Shown here: positions 47,304 through 59,800 of the stretch, piece after piece
Layout of the letters: each line of letters starts with the position of its first letter
Position numbering within the stretch: position 1 is the first letter of the stretch
Assembly: GCA_964017145.1 (NCBI GenBank)
Contig: OZ024843.1
Location: 3,304,443-3,368,442 of the forward strand
Direction of reading: 5' to 3'
Length of the DNA stretch: 64,000 nucleotides
Source of the DNA: Agrocybe praecox
Taxonomy: Eukaryota; Basidiomycota; Agaricomycetes; Agaricales; Agrocybaceae
Translations under genes and position numbers: made by a program
The notes under the pieces: model-generated
Told to the model about the DNA's origin: nothing
Seen by the model: the letters and a program-made list of their open reading frames with translations, nothing else
The model's database searches: none

Positions 47304-48183
47304 ATGGTTTTTTGCCGCAAATGCCACAACCACTTCAGGGGAACCTGGATTGACCATGCTTTGCGATCTGAAAATCATAACTTCTGTGATCAATGCAATC
47401 GCGATTTCTCGAGCTGGAATGCGCTGAAAGAACATTTTGTCCAGAGCCAGCTCCACAATTACTGCCAGTACTGCGATGAACATTTCTCCGACCCTGATGA
47501 ATTGGAGAGCCACTACCGGTCAGACCACGAGTATTGCGAACGTTGCAGAATCGTTTTCGAGGACGAATACGGGTTGGACGAGCATTACCGGCAATCTCCA
47601 GATCACGAATTTGTGTGTGTTCCTTGCAGACGCGATTTCACTTCTGACAATAATCTCAACGAGGTATGACTTCGGATATCATTGGTTACTCGTATGGAGC
47701 ATTAAGCGCGATATACAGCACCTGCGGTCCTCTGCGCATCGACCCAGGGATAAAGCGTGTCAAGGATGTGACAATCTTTTCATTTCAGCATCAGCCGTGG
47801 TTTTACACTGGGAGAACGGCAGGTGTCGATCAGGAATCACTCGAAAGAGTGTAGATAAAGAGGTTCGCAAATACGATCCTGACAACGTTATCACCCGCCC
47901 CGCAACGATAGAAAGTTCCTGGAATGGGCAACAATATGAATGTTATCTCTGTCACGCAGAGTTCGAAACGCTGACGGCCCTCAATCAACATCTCGCAAGC
48001 CCCAAGCATAACGAGAAGATATACACGTGCGATGGTTCCAATTGTGAAAAACGTTTTTTGGCTTTCAGCGGTCTAATGCAACACACTGAGAGCGAGCAAT
48101 GCGATATATTGTGGGATGTCCGGGATACGATAGGCTCTATTTTTAATCAGATCCAAAGTATGTTGGCTGGGGACTCCGACTAG
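47304..48183 (+). CDS. C2H2 zinc-finger protein with about eight fingers
   Basis: The ATG at 47304 gives MVFCRKCHNHFRGTWIDHAL. Fingers follow closely: FCDQCNRDFSSWNALKEHF, YCQYCDEHFSDPDELESHY, YCERCRIVFEDEYGLDEHY and FVCVPCRRDFTSDNNLNE|HL. The last spans an intron of about 57 bases starting near 47664. Then come ACQGCDNLFISASAVVLHW (ending in Cys rather than His), YECYLCHAEFETLTALNQHL and YTCDGSNCEKRFLAFSGLMQ. Linkers are not the TGEKP type of DNA-binding arrays, and inter-finger spacing is irregular. This suggests an RNA- or protein-binding role at least as much as transcription. About 270 residues, ending SMLAGDSD. Similar multi-finger proteins are expanded in basidiomycetes. Function not inferable. 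Confidence 0.82.
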
Positions 48184-49643
48184 AAGGTTCCACTTATTCT
48201 TCATTTACTTCTTTCGTATCAAATGGTCATAATTTGCGCAACCATTTAGCACGCTTTTACTTTTTTGTATCGTTTTACTGGATGTTATTTAAAAACGTGT
48301 ATCGCCGTGTATTACTCCTCGGTGAGCGAATGGAACGCTGAGCGCTTAAACTATATATAGATAGTATAGCCATTGTTAAGTCATTATTGCATCCCATATA
48401 GGCTCCTTTTCCGACACGCCAAAGATTTGAAATAGTACTTATCTTCTTAAATACAAGGCATGCGCCTCGCTCCGCTCCGGCACAAGAATATGAATAAAAT
48501 TTGGAAAGCATATGGCAAGAAGGAATTAGAGCACAGCCGTAGGCATCAAAGTAATACCAAAGTCAAAGGAAAGAGAAGATGTCACTGAAAAGGTATGATA
48601 ATATCTGTAAAATAGTTCTTTGGTGAGGTAAAATGGAGAGATGGAGGACAAAAGATGGAATATGGCAAGAGCAATAGAAAATACGTCATCAGAATGAGAA
48701 AATGAGTAAAAAGAACAATAAGATTTACCAAAGAGGTGCAAAAACAAACATGTACATACGAACTTGCGCGTTTGCTTAATAGTATAGTAATAATGATATG
48801 TTCTAACTTATCAATCTTAGGATAATTATGGAGACTTATGTCTCCAGATACATAAGCGGTACATCAAGAGAGAGCCGGAGAAACAACTGAAGAAGATCGA
48901 TCCATTATGATAGAATGGTTTATGGGCTTTGGCAATGATGCAGTCGTCCGAGCACCAGTAGTGTCGAGTGAAGGGACTGAAGTGATAAGATAAGATAGAC
49001 ACCTAGATATAGGTTTTAAAAAATTACTAAGTGTCAGGCGAGGTCGAACCATGTTTAATGGGGAGGTCGAACAAGCCGGCTGGTTTCGTTTCCTGTAGTA
49101 TTGTTCACAGTTGATGTCCATGTTGTCAACTCAAACGTGCAGTTGAGTAGCCTGGCAAATATAGAGCCCAAAAATAAGAGCCTAAGTCGATACTGCTATC
49201 AGAGCGGCCATCTGATATCGAGCAGGTACAATGTCGCGTGCGCTGTGCGGAAGTGGCATGACAGATCAAAGAAGAGCCGCAAGAAAACGCTCCAGGATTA
49301 AGTCCACTCCTCCAGTTTTGCTTGCAATATGCAGAGAAATAAATTCATCAATGGGGGCTTTGCAGAAAAAGTGATAAGGCTCTTTCGGCTCATTCTGTGA
49401 AGGTAAGAGGAGAAGAATGATCTAATTAGGAAGAAATAACCTTTTCGGGAGCGCACAGCCACCTTCCCACGTTCTGTGACGAAGCGCGTCATCCTACGAC
49501 TAGTGACCACCAACTAAATTCTGGAAATTCCGACATTGTTATCCCAACTGTACGCGTCTTTCTCACTCGAACCTCATATATCATACCTTGAGTCTTGACG
49601 ACAAGAATTTTAATACACCATCGCCCTCGTACTATCGAATCCA
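48184..49643. other. Intergenic region, no gene seen
   Basis: About 1.46 kb. Short frames of 60-85 codons on both strands without recognisable features. Pyrimidine-rich leader-like sequence appears near 49540-49600. No repeat or RNA gene identified. Confidence 0.4.
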
Positions 49644-50438
49644 ATGAGCACATTTCTCGCCTTCAGAAAAGCAGCCTTTGTGGTGCTGAGGTCAGAGCCC
49701 ATAGGATGCATATCTCGCAATTCTTTATCTCCTATCTTCCAACAAGCTCGAGGCATGAAGGATGCCCGTTCGCACCCCAAAAACGGTCAAATTCCACACG
49801 AAATCATCCAGCTCAAAGACGCGGACGGCACCCTGCACCACGCTCAGAAGCTCTCAAAGCTTCTGGAGAGCGTTGATAACACGACACATGTAGTGCGCTT
49901 GATATCGCACGAACCGCCTATTGTACGCATTCTTACGCAAATGGAAGACAAGAAGCGAAAGGTTTCCCTGAAAGCGAGGAGGAAGGTTCGCGAAGAGAAG
50001 AGACATATCATCAACAAGGAAGCGCAAATGTCTTGGTTCACTGCACCTCAAGATTTCGAGCATAAGGTCCAAAAGATTGGTGAAGACCTTGAAAAAGGCG
50101 ACATTCGTATTGACATCGTGTTCAACCCAAAGATGAAAGTTCGCAACCCTACTAGGGATGAGATGATGGAACAACTGGAGGAGGTAAAGAACAAGTTGTC
50201 CGACGTGAGCGTTGAATGGCGCGAAAAAGAATTTCTGCGGGGTACAGCTAGGATGTTTCTGCAAAGCACCGTAAAGAAAAAAAGGGTTCTTCCAACACAA
50301 GAGGAAGTGGAGGAGATGGCCAAGGAGGACGTTGAAAGGCAGGAAAGGCAACTTCAAAGGAAGAAGAAGAAGGAACAAAGTTTACAAAAGGATAAAGAGG
50401 TGAACCGTGATATATGGAGCATCGATTCTACCCAGTAA
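49644..50438 (+). CDS. Mitochondrial translation initiation factor IF-3
   Basis: Binds the mitochondrial small ribosomal subunit and promotes correct start selection (Aim23 in yeast, MTIF3 in animals). Single exon, 264 residues. The N-terminus (MSTFLAFRKAAFVVLRSEP) is a basic, amphipathic mitochondrial presequence. The IF-3 N domain follows (NGQIPHEIIQLKDADGTLHH, VVRLISHEPPIVRILTQMED). A Lys/Arg-rich linker (KKRKVSLKARRKVREEKRH) leads to the C domain (FEHKVQKIGEDLEKGDIRID, MKVRNPTRDEMMEQLEEV). The C-terminal 60 residues form a charged helix. Start chosen as the first ATG in frame. Confidence 0.88.
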   Translation: MSTFLAFRKAAFVVLRSEPIGCISRNSLSPIFQQARGMKDARSHPKNGQIPHEIIQLKDADGTLHHAQKLSKLLESVDNTTHVVRLISHEPPIVRILTQMEDKKRKVSLKARRKVREEKRHIINKEAQMSWFTAPQDFEHKVQKIGEDLEKGDIRIDIVFNPKMKVRNPTRDEMMEQLEEVKNKLSDVSVEWREKEFLRGTARMFLQSTVKKKRVLPTQEEVEEMAKEDVERQERQLQRKKKKEQSLQKDKEVNRDIWSIDSTQ

Positions 50439-50899
50439 GAATGTACTTTATTACTATACTATTAAGAAGGCGTATTGCTTGTGATCATCATAGATTATTT
50501 AGTGCGCGGGTACAACCATCCGACGGAGATTAGTATAAGTATGCGAAGGCCTTCCACAACATACATCCATTGTAACTCAAAAGGTTGTTTGCTCTGGAGT
50601 CTGATAACTTGGTATATCGATGCCCAAGTTAGGTGAGCGTTTCGTTTTCGGCTGCAGGCTATATATGCTTCCTTCCCCCGAAAGCCTATTCTAATATCTA
50701 TCTAGGAATACTCCGTTGATGCAGTGTTTAAACAAAGAGCTTATTCTTTGTTGATTCATCAATCCCAAAAGTTTATGTAGACGCGCGTAAGTCATGGGAC
50801 AAAAAGCCTGCACATATATAAGACTCGTAGCACAGGCCTAGTCTTCCCCAAACAAACGTCTTAACTGTCCATCCTCACAAAAAATCACTACTACTTTCA
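50439..50899. other. Promoter region of histone H3 variant A
   Basis: About 460 bases between the IF-3 stop and the histone start. Contains the TATA element listed separately at 50814. A second TATA-like string (CTATATATGC) lies at about 50659. No gene. Confidence 0.5.
50814..50827 (+). promoter_or_regulatory. TATA-containing core promoter element of H3 variant A
   Basis: The 14-base string ATATATAAGACTCG lies 73 bases before the ATG at 50900. The identical 14 bases occur upstream of the other H3 variant gene (62798-62811, minus strand) at 80 bases from its ATG. The TATATAA core fits a TATA box; the shared GACTCG extension is unusual and suggests common descent or shared control. Confidence 0.75.
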
Positions 50900-51620
50900 A
50901 TGGCACGGACTAAAGCAACGGCGAGAAAGTCAACTGGTGAGTGTCCTTTTTTAATTAAAAAAAGTCAAGAGCTAACTCCTTTGCTAGGAAAGGCTCCCAG
51001 AGTGAGACACGGCGATACGCAAAAAGGCTTCAAATCTGCTTCAAATATCGGCAACATGATCGGATATGGTTCTTCGGTTGTGGCCAATGGGAACAAACCA
51101 AAATCTCAATGGGCTGTAAAGTCAACAAGCAAGAAGGATGCTACTTCGACTTCGTGGGTAAGTTGCACTATTATTTGTTGCTCCTTTTTCTATCCCACTG
51201 AAACGTTTGCAAGGAACAAAACGGAAAGGGAAAGTCTACCCAAGGACGCAAACATCGCTTCAGACCCGGGACTGTCGCCCTCCGTGAAATTCGAAAATAC
51301 CAAAAATCGACAGAACTACTTATTCGGAAACTTCCATTCCAAAGGCTCGTACGCGAAATAGCATATGGTCACAATGTACGGGTTCTCAGTATTTCGACCA
51401 CGTTGTCCCGCCTTCTGGCGTTTTTTACTGACTCGACTCCGAATTTTAGACGAACCTCAGATTCAAGACTTCCGCTGTATTGGCACTCCAGGAGGCCGCC
51501 GAGGCGTACATTGTTTCCCTCTTCGAAGACACCAACTTGGCTGCGATTCATGGCAAGCGGGTCACCATACAACCCAAGGACATTGCTTTGGCTCGCAAGT
51601 TGAGGGGCGAATCAAAATAA
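50900..51620 (+). CDS. Divergent histone H3 variant A with extended tail
   Basis: Four exons (50900-50936, 50988-51157, 51214-51375, 51450-51620) encode 179 residues, against about 136 for canonical H3. The first residues [17 protein letters not shown] match H3 with one Gly fewer. Then about 35 extra residues appear ([14 protein letters not shown]...), then an H3-like [11 protein letters not shown] second extra stretch precedes [20 protein letters not shown]. The histone fold is complete: [18 protein letters not shown], then YGHNTNLRF in loop 1, [20 protein letters not shown], and [15 protein letters not shown]. Loop 1 has the canonical H3 length rather than the insertion typical of CENP-A. 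However QEAAEAY is a CENP-A-like substitution. A nucleosomal role is expected; whether it is centromeric is open. The tail insert sits in its own exon. Divergence is spread over the fold without breaks, so the gene looks functional. Confidence 0.9.
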
Positions 51621-52106
51621 ATTCGTGGATTTAAACTCTTTGTGCTTTTATTGTTACATATAGCCTATAGTATTGGAATCATTTATATATTTGATCAAAA
51701 GCTGCTCGATTCAAATTTATCCCCATATGATGTTATTGAGGATTGATTAGAAAATACACCTTCAAGCGAGAAAAAGCGTATCTATAGCAAAAAGCAAAAG
51801 AATGTACAGAGAAATGTACATATATGTCAAGCCCGAGTCATATTTCTATCTCCATCCCAAAATAATCTACCATAATCACCATCCCCGATGCCCCCTGATC
51901 AGAAATTGAAAAAATAGGAATAGCGAACGACCGCAATACCGAAAAAAAGAGTAAGTGCGCTAGTGAATTGCGTGTATGCGACGGTGTTGTACCGATAACA
52001 AAAAGAAAAGAAAGATAGCAGACAAGAAACCAGCAATCCTGAGGGCCCTAGGAAGCCAACATATCAGAAGAAAGATCCCTGAAACCCAAAAGATTGCTGG
52101 AAGTAG
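51621..52106. other. Convergent intergenic region
   Basis: About 490 bases between the stops of H3 variant A and Ssk1. A/T rich, no gene supported. Confidence 0.45.
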
Positions 52107-55100
52107 TCATGAGTCGTTCATTATATCGTTAGGAATGGTTATGACGTTCGCAGAAGGGGCAGAGTCGGACGGATTGAGTACGTGCCCATTTCGTGTTTTT
52201 ATGGATTCCGTACTTGAGGCCCTAGGTATGGTTTGTGAAGGCGAGTTAGAGCGTGGTGTCATATAGGGCGGAGACACAGATCGCGAGTGGAGCTCTGAAG
52301 AATTGGAATCGACCAGAACCTGTGCCTGCGACTGTGGAGAGCCGAGCTTAGGCGTACCTGTATACAATGCAATAGATTAGTAAATACATGTTTTTTATCT
52401 AATAGGGCGAAATTTGACTGGCGCACCATCTGAAAAGATAAACATCAATAAAAGACATTCTGATAGATTCGTGGCAAATTATGATAATGGGACTAACCGA
52501 GATCGTTACCAAAAGGACTTCGCTTTCGCTTGATAGGATGTGGCTCAATGTCTGGACGAATACTCGATGCGGCGCCTATAGAGGTCGTTCGCATGCGCTC
52601 GATCGGATTTGGCACTTGACTCGAAGTGTTTGAAAGATGTGAAAATATGCCAGGAGACGCCGCAGCGGAGAGAGGTGGTGTGTTCATGAAACTTGATGAA
52701 GATCCTGCAGATGCAAGGGCAAGAACTGCAGCGTTTTCTTCCAAAATGCTCGAAGATCGTCGCACTGCGGAAATATTTGCTACTCGATCTTTGGGTACGT
52801 GCAGATTTTCAGCCACACTCCTGGCTTGTGCTTCTTGTCCACTCGTCAGATTCCTAACGCTTTCAGGTCGGATATCGGCCCACATCTGGAGCGCCTTGAT
52901 TGAACCCCATTCTATAATTTTGTTATTGAGCCATAGTAAGGAGACTGGCTTCGTAAGGAAGTCATTGCATCCTGCTGCAAGTGCAGCAACACGATCACTT
53001 TGCAGAGAAGAAGCTGTCAAAGCAACAATGATAACCGAAGAGCGATATGGTGAGTTCAAAGGACGGGCATCCAAATTCGCGGGTGCGGATGGTGTGCTCT
53101 GGTCGTTTGACGAATTCAGGGAAAGAGGAGGATACCCTGCAGTTGCATTGGACTTCTCCAGCCGCCTGATTTCTTTCGTGGCTTGAATACCGTCCATGAC
53201 CGGCATCTGGATATCCATCTATTGAAACAGCACAATTAAGAAATATCCCTAAAATTAATAAGCAAGAAAATAGGACATACAAGGATGAGATGAAATCCAC
53301 CGGTTCGCCATTTCTGCACGGCTTCTTGACCGTTACTGGCTAGCTCGTACTTAATCCTTTTCTTTCGCATGAATGTCGAAAGAATGGTCTGATTGATAGG
53401 ATTGTCTGTTGTACAAGAATAATTCAGATAGAGATACTTTGGTTAAACAAGAAACACATACCATCGACGATAAGTACGCTAATTGGTGGCACAACATTAT
53501 CAGAAGAGGTCAACGTCTTAGCCTTCTTCGAGGACGTCGAGGATGATATTTCTTTAGTATCATTCCGCTTGGGTTGCCGTCGAGTTGGCGTTGCGCTGCC
53601 TTCCTTAGTGGGCGAAGAAAGTTTGCGCATATCGTCGCTAGCTCGTCGGGGGACTGGCGACAGTATACTAGACGCAAGAGACGGCTGTTCGTGTTTATCA
53701 TCCATTGGACCGACAAATGATACTTTGGCTGAGGATGGCAAACTTTGAGGCGGTCGCACCGCCTGCGGGCTTCCGTGTTCACTCACTGTTTGTTCGTGCA
53801 GCGTTGAGAAAGTAACTTCATCTTTCTTACCATTGGATGGCGCACGAAGCAAGGATCCTCTCCTCGGGATTGGAATAGTCAGGTGACCTCGATCCCTTTC
53901 CATCGATTGACTGGAAGGATTCCTACTAGGATTTTTACTTCGAGGATGGAAATAAATCCCTGCAGTTTGTCCATCAGGACTTTGGATGACAAGGCCTGAC
54001 GATGGCGATGTTCCTAATTTCTCTGCAGCAGCTGAGAAATACTCCACATTATCTGGAAATGTTAGAGGTGAAGGAGGCATCACCGACGACATGTTGTTTG
54101 TATGTTCGTTAGACCGTGTCGAACGATCAGAATTACTTCGATTTCCAGAAGGCCTATTCGAGCTTTTCGCGGAAGATGATTGTGCCACGAAAGAAGAGTT
54201 CGTTTCGCTGGTAATTCCTTGGCTTCCATAGCTTCCATATTCGGTACTGGGCGTTGGGAAGAATCCCGACAAAGTAGACATTCCAGGACTGAGTGGAGAC
54301 GTAGCGATTGGGATAAACCAAGGATCGACAACGGGTTTTGTGACAGCAGTATGGAGGGCCGTCAAGAACCGCCGTGGACCAGCAGGTTTGGGAATAATCA
54401 TCACGTCGGGCAAAGGGGTTGCCGTGGTTGTATAGGAAACCATAAGAGACTGCATAGTGTCTCTCACCATCTTGTAGTTAGACAGACTAGTAAAATGCAT
54501 GATAACGACGGGCGGTGGTCGGATACCATTCATTCCTGCAAGGCGAGCCATATGTGGTGATGATCTTGGTCTATGACTGGATGATAAAGATGGCCGCTTC
54601 TTTGAGTGCGCCATCAGTGAGGCTTGATTATCAAACCTCGACGCTTGTAATCGTTCCTTGAGAATTTCGACATCGTCATCAATGAAGATGAAATCAGGAT
54701 ATGACGGCAGAGCAAGTCTGGGTTCAGTCTTGGTCTTCTCCTTAGGTGACGATGGTTCCTCTGAAAAGGTTGGTAATACAGGAACATAAGGGGCACTCCG
54801 GACTTCATCTTGCAACAAAGTCGTGTTGTCTGTTAGACCATCTGCATGACCATCAGGTGAAATGTGGTTGACATCCATACCCCAGGCTGTCAAATAACTA
54901 GTTAAATGCTGGGCGAAAGAACCTTTTGCACTGGCATATAAGGCTACTTTCTTTCCCTTCAGAGTTTCTCCAAACGAAGAAAGTTGCTCCAGAGTTGGCT
55001 CCGTGTTGGCTTCTTCTTGCATCTCAATAAACGCTGGAGCTGCTTGTAGAGGTACAGGTACTCGGTCTAGAACCATTTCCAGGTCACATGTACGGCCGTT

Positions 55101-56611
55101 TGTGAATGTACTGGGTGGTGGAAGATCCGAGACTAGTTTACCTCCAATGTGTGCAAGGATACGTCGTAGGAGGAGGGTGGAAAACAACGGCATGGGTCTT
55201 ACCTCAGTGGCCGCGCCGTCCATAGGCTGATCTGCATCATGTTGTGTTTCCGAGGAAGCATACTTATGGGAAATTCGTATTTTGATTTGAATGGGCCCAT
55301 TAGATTCCAAAGGCGCAGCACTCATCATGTCGTCCACTGGCGGAGACTCTACGTGCATCGGTGAGCCTAAAGAGCTTGATACGGGTCCTACTAAAAGGCC
55401 AAGTTCGATTGAATCTCCTCGTTCAGACGTATTTAACACTTGACGGATGATCTATAAAGAACGGTCAAGGACAGGCGGGAACCATAGTAAAAAAATGGCG
55501 TACATGTGATAAAGCAAAAGATATACCGCTTTCATCTCCGGAAACATAGACGTGCTTCAAGCCCACATCACCGTGATAGAGTACCAAATCCACGCCAACC
55601 TGTGCAGCCGCACCGCTCAATGCATCCCCAACACACTGCAACATCTCACCGATGTCAAATTCGTTATGCTGGGCACGATTTGATATTGTATTGGTGTCTT
55701 CTGTTGGAGGTCCGCATCCAGGGGAGCGATTGACGGTCTGTTCGCAGAACGCAGACATATTGGCCGATAGATAATTGATGTTTTTCATGGCAGTAAACAC
55801 AGCGGACATGGACGAGGTTGGAACAGACAAAGCGCATGCAGAGAACTGCTCTTTGGCGGGATCCAATACTTGGGGAGGCGATATTTGTAGCATAGTTTGC
55901 ACTATCAACTGGATAGAATCGGCCAATTCCACCGAAACTTCGCGAATTTGGTTGACCTGGGAATGCACAACACCTGGCGACAAAGGAACGGGAGGTAAAA
56001 GATGAGAGAATTTATGAGGATTCTGCAGTTGGCTGAGCTGTGAAGGAAGCGGCATTGAGAGGGCTCTGGAAAAGACGGGGACAGGTTTTTCTGAGAACGT
56101 TTTCAAGCCAGTTCGTGAGCCTGAGAGGCTTTGGGTAGGAGATGTCGATGAGTTGCTGTGGTTTGCTGTATGATAAGCAGCTGAATCATCGTCGTCTGAG
56201 TCCCCGTCTGACATGTGTTGTTCCCCTTCAGACCAAGTGAGCATGACGGAAGATTCTTTGGGCGTCTGTGTAGTTTCCATGCCTGAATTTCTCCGGGAGG
56301 ATGATGTTGCATAAGATACAGTGAATTTGTTGGCCTGTGGGGATTCCAAAGGGGAATTGGCTTGTATAATGCAGTCGCCTTCTGGGGTCATACGAACAGT
56401 CGGTAGGTTGGGAATATCCATGAGTATTTCGACCGTGTCCTCCTGGACTCCTGGTGGCTCAAACCTCCCAGCCGCGACAGGTATTCGTAGAAAGATTGGT
56501 GGTTGCGAGCACTGGACGACGACGAGCTGTGGAGAAGAATATGTGCCTAATGTCGTAATCAGGATGGGTATTATAAAGGCGGAGATTCCCCTGTACAGAT
56601 CGGGTCTCCAT
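52107..56611 (-). CDS. SSK1: Response regulator Ssk1 (HOG pathway)
   Basis: Receiver protein that passes the phosphorelay signal from Ypd1 to the Ssk2-type MAPKKK in osmotic stress signalling. The receiver domain lies at about 53490-52870: ISVLIVDDNPINQTILSTFM, with the acidic pair, then LMDIQMPVMDGIQATKEIRR with the phospho-acceptor Asp, VALTASS and FLTKPVS with the conserved Lys. An insert of about 40 residues separates the third and fourth strands. After it, KIIEWGSIKALQMWADIRPE is the Ssk1/Mcs4 signature. The N-terminal 900 or so residues are long and largely disordered, with a region like a degenerate kinase domain (VGDALSGAAAQVGVDLVLYH). The start at 56611 gives a 15-base first exon, METRS, which splices in phase to LVVVQCSQPPIFLRIPV. 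That choice rests on splice logic. The C-terminus depends on which of two acceptors is used after the intron starting near 52494. The longer form ends IPNDIMNDS at 52107. Confidence 0.9.
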
Positions 56612-56806
56612 ATCAAACCATCACAAATACAAATTCATTTTAAGGCAGTGAAATTCATAGTGTCGATTTATATTGCAGTCCAGACGGTTTCAATTTGTTA
56701 TATACATAATTAAAAGACTGCATTCCTCAACAGAACTAGCAGAAAATAATACTTCGTGCGCAGGCAGGACATCCCCATTCCAAAATATATCCCATACAAC
56801 CCTGCG
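56612..56806. other. Short spacer between Ssk1 and Ars2 genes
   Basis: 195 bases separate the 3' end of the upstream minus-strand gene from the Ssk1 start, so the Ssk1 promoter must overlap the Ars2 3' UTR. No motif stands out. Confidence 0.5.
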
Positions 56807-59800
56807 TTAATACATCAACTCGACGTCTCCCTGTTAGGACATCGTCAGCTTCGCCAGAGAAATAGCGTAAGATCATACTAACCTCAGCAACAAGATCCAT
56901 ATCGTGGTAGCTGACTCGTTTCCCCCCTGCCGCCCGAGGATCTTCTTTAGCATCAGGGGGTGGTGGCGGCGGTGGGCCACTGGACTGGTTGTTGGTATTC
57001 CTGTTATTCCTTCTGCCCATGTTGGAGTTTCCGCTCACAAGAGCCGTATCCAGTGCTGCGGGCGTAGGCTTAGGCGGGAGACCTGCACCTGCAGGAATAA
57101 CAGAGTTTTCGGGGGCGAAACCACTGATACGATCACTCAGTCTTCTGCCTGCAGGTCCATCGTCTCGCCGGCCAGAAGGGAAGCTTCCAATTGGGTAAGG
57201 TGGAAGTGGAGACTCCCATTGGCCAGCGTAATAAGGAGGATAACCAGCTGGTGGATACGGTCCATTGGCGCCGTAATAGGGGGGCCCACGTCCAAAATCA
57301 CCTCCTTGATAAGGAACAGGAGCTTGGATACCGTATGCTTGCGGAGGGGGCTGCTGACTGCTGTTACCAACTGCTACAGGCGGATGCGCAAAAGGTTGGA
57401 TTCGATGAGGATCTAGAGCAAAATTGTTGAAGTATGGAAGCTGGATATTGAAAAATAAGTTTAGTCTACGGCAGAATATTCAACAATTGCTTACATCTTC
57501 AAGTGACTTGACTAGTTCCGGGTGCTTGTTTGCGATATGCTTCTCCACAAACGCAGTAGCCTTGAAGAGTTTCTGACAAGTCTTACACCTGAACTTGCCT
57601 TCATCCTCCTGTTTGAGGAACGGCTCGACAGCTTTGCTAAGCTCCCTGGAAAAAGACAAAAATATTTAACTACAGTATACTGATTCAGGGAGCAAACGCC
57701 TTACTCTTCGTAACTTTTGCCACCGTAGGCACGAGGATCAACACCATCATGATTGATAAGCAGAGCGATCTTCGAGTCTAACCACTCAAGCCATCTCTCG
57801 TCTGTAATAATAAACTTAAATAAGCAAAAGGCTACAAATGCAAAATAAATCACAGACCATTCCGCTTCCAGTCCCTAGTGTCCTTCGACTTCCCGTTCTC
57901 TTTCGGTTTAGTTTTGTCATCAGCTGCAGTATCAGCAGGAACATCTTTATATTCCTCCTTAGATTTTCTTTCCTTCTCGGCTTCTGCAGCCTTCAATTCA
58001 TCAAGAAGAATCTTTGATAGAGGCTTTCTATCGTGTTTGACACATTTGCGCTGTAGCTCTTCAATGTGATCGGTTACGACAGCGCAATAATAGCACGTGT
58101 GGAATGCAGCTCGCAAATACGCAAGATACAAGTCGAGTGCTACAACGACCTGAGGAGAAATGTAAGTCAACCAACTTCAAGAAGCCAAAGCAAGAGAGAT
58201 ATTTACCCTCTTCTCCTCATACGCCTTCTCGTCATTCACGTCTACGAGACCCTGGTCACGCATATCAGCCATGACTTTCTCGATTCTTCTCTCTACAGCT
58301 TCGCTACCCGATTCCTTGGGCTCCTCTTCCTCATCTTCAAGCGAATTCATGGGCGAATCTTCGCCCTCGCCTGTCTTTTCGGAGTCATTCTCGTCGTTGC
58401 CTTTCTTTACCAGGTCCGCTGTTTTGGTAGCACGCAATTTAGCAGCTTGCTCCTCTAGAATCAAAGCGAGTTTTTTGGCATTCTCCAAGTCCATTTCAAG
58501 CCTATCAGGTTTACTAGCCACTTCGGGTGCATATCTCACTTTGCCCGTAAATGGGCGCACATTATGAGTAACATGCAATTTAAAGCCTTCAATCTGATAA
58601 AGATGTTCAATATTGTATTGAGATTAGGGCATAAGAGTGTGGAAGTACCTTCTTCTCTGACAGTTCAGACATCGTTGAACTCATGTCCGCGTCATCGGTA
58701 AACCTCAACCAACCCGCGCGATAATAATTGCGCTTTTGAAGAGGGTCACCGAGTGCTAGATAAACAAACCCAGGCATTTTGGAACAACTCTGCGGAAGAA
58801 GTGAATATGTTTGTCAAGATTCGTACTCGACAATGCATACCTCTTCCAATTTGACACGTCCAATGTCTGGTGGTATAGTCCTGATCATAACCTGATTGCC
58901 TTCGGTCGGAACAGAGATCTCTTCAAGACGTGCGCCGCGCTTGGTATCAGCAGAATACTTCCCATTAGTATCAGGACGGTTGGCATCGTGATCCCCGGTG
59001 TCCTCATCTACATCGACATTAAACTGCATGTCCTCATCAACAGTCGTGTTGGCTTTGGTATCTGTAGTATTACTGTCTGCCATAGCATCGCCATTCCCAT
59101 TTTCCTTTACCGGAGAAACGGGTTCGGCGTCTGGTTCATGTAGGTCTGGGTCGAATTTGCCTGATTCGAGATCCTGAAGGAAAGTATTCAAACGACCTTT
59201 CCATCCCTCTTTTCTCACGCGTGTGCGCAAATTCTCGAATTCTGGTGCTGGGTCATACTTTTCCGCAAACCAAGGTGATTTCCTATGATGTTCAAACATC
59301 GTTTGAAGCTACAATACGTAATATTTCAGTCATGAATTCCGACAACCCAACGAATAGAACACAAAGATGATTGTAAAGATACAAGAATAGCATACACATG
59401 GCATGGATTCAACAAAAGGAAAAGAGATGACTAACCTGTGTTGCAGCAAATTCTTTCTTATATTTTTCCCATCGACTTTTGATACCATTTCGGGGTTTGG
59501 AGCCATCACCAGCCTCTTGTTCAGCAGCCTTGTCAGCATTGTCTTCTTCCGTAGCTTGAGCAGAGTAGAAGTATCGGAACCATTCGGCATACTGTTTCAA
59601 AGAGGCAGGATAGTCAAATGTGTGTGGGTCGGGAGGTGCTCGTCTTGAGGGGGGGAAAGGCGCATGTCGCCGGGGTGACGTGTAGCCATGTCGGGAATGA
59701 GCATCTAGAAGTAAAAGTAAAGTTCAACGGTATTCCGTAAGATATATGAAGTTATGCGCCAAACCATAATCATCATTGTACCGTGGCCTTGGGTCGTAAC

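Noticed and set aside
49854..50378. A 174-codon minus-strand frame
   Set aside because: Antisense to mitochondrial IF-3; the plus-strand frame carries the family motifs.
52626..53186. A 186-codon plus-strand frame
   Set aside because: Antisense to the Ssk1 receiver region, whose minus-strand motifs are unmistakable.
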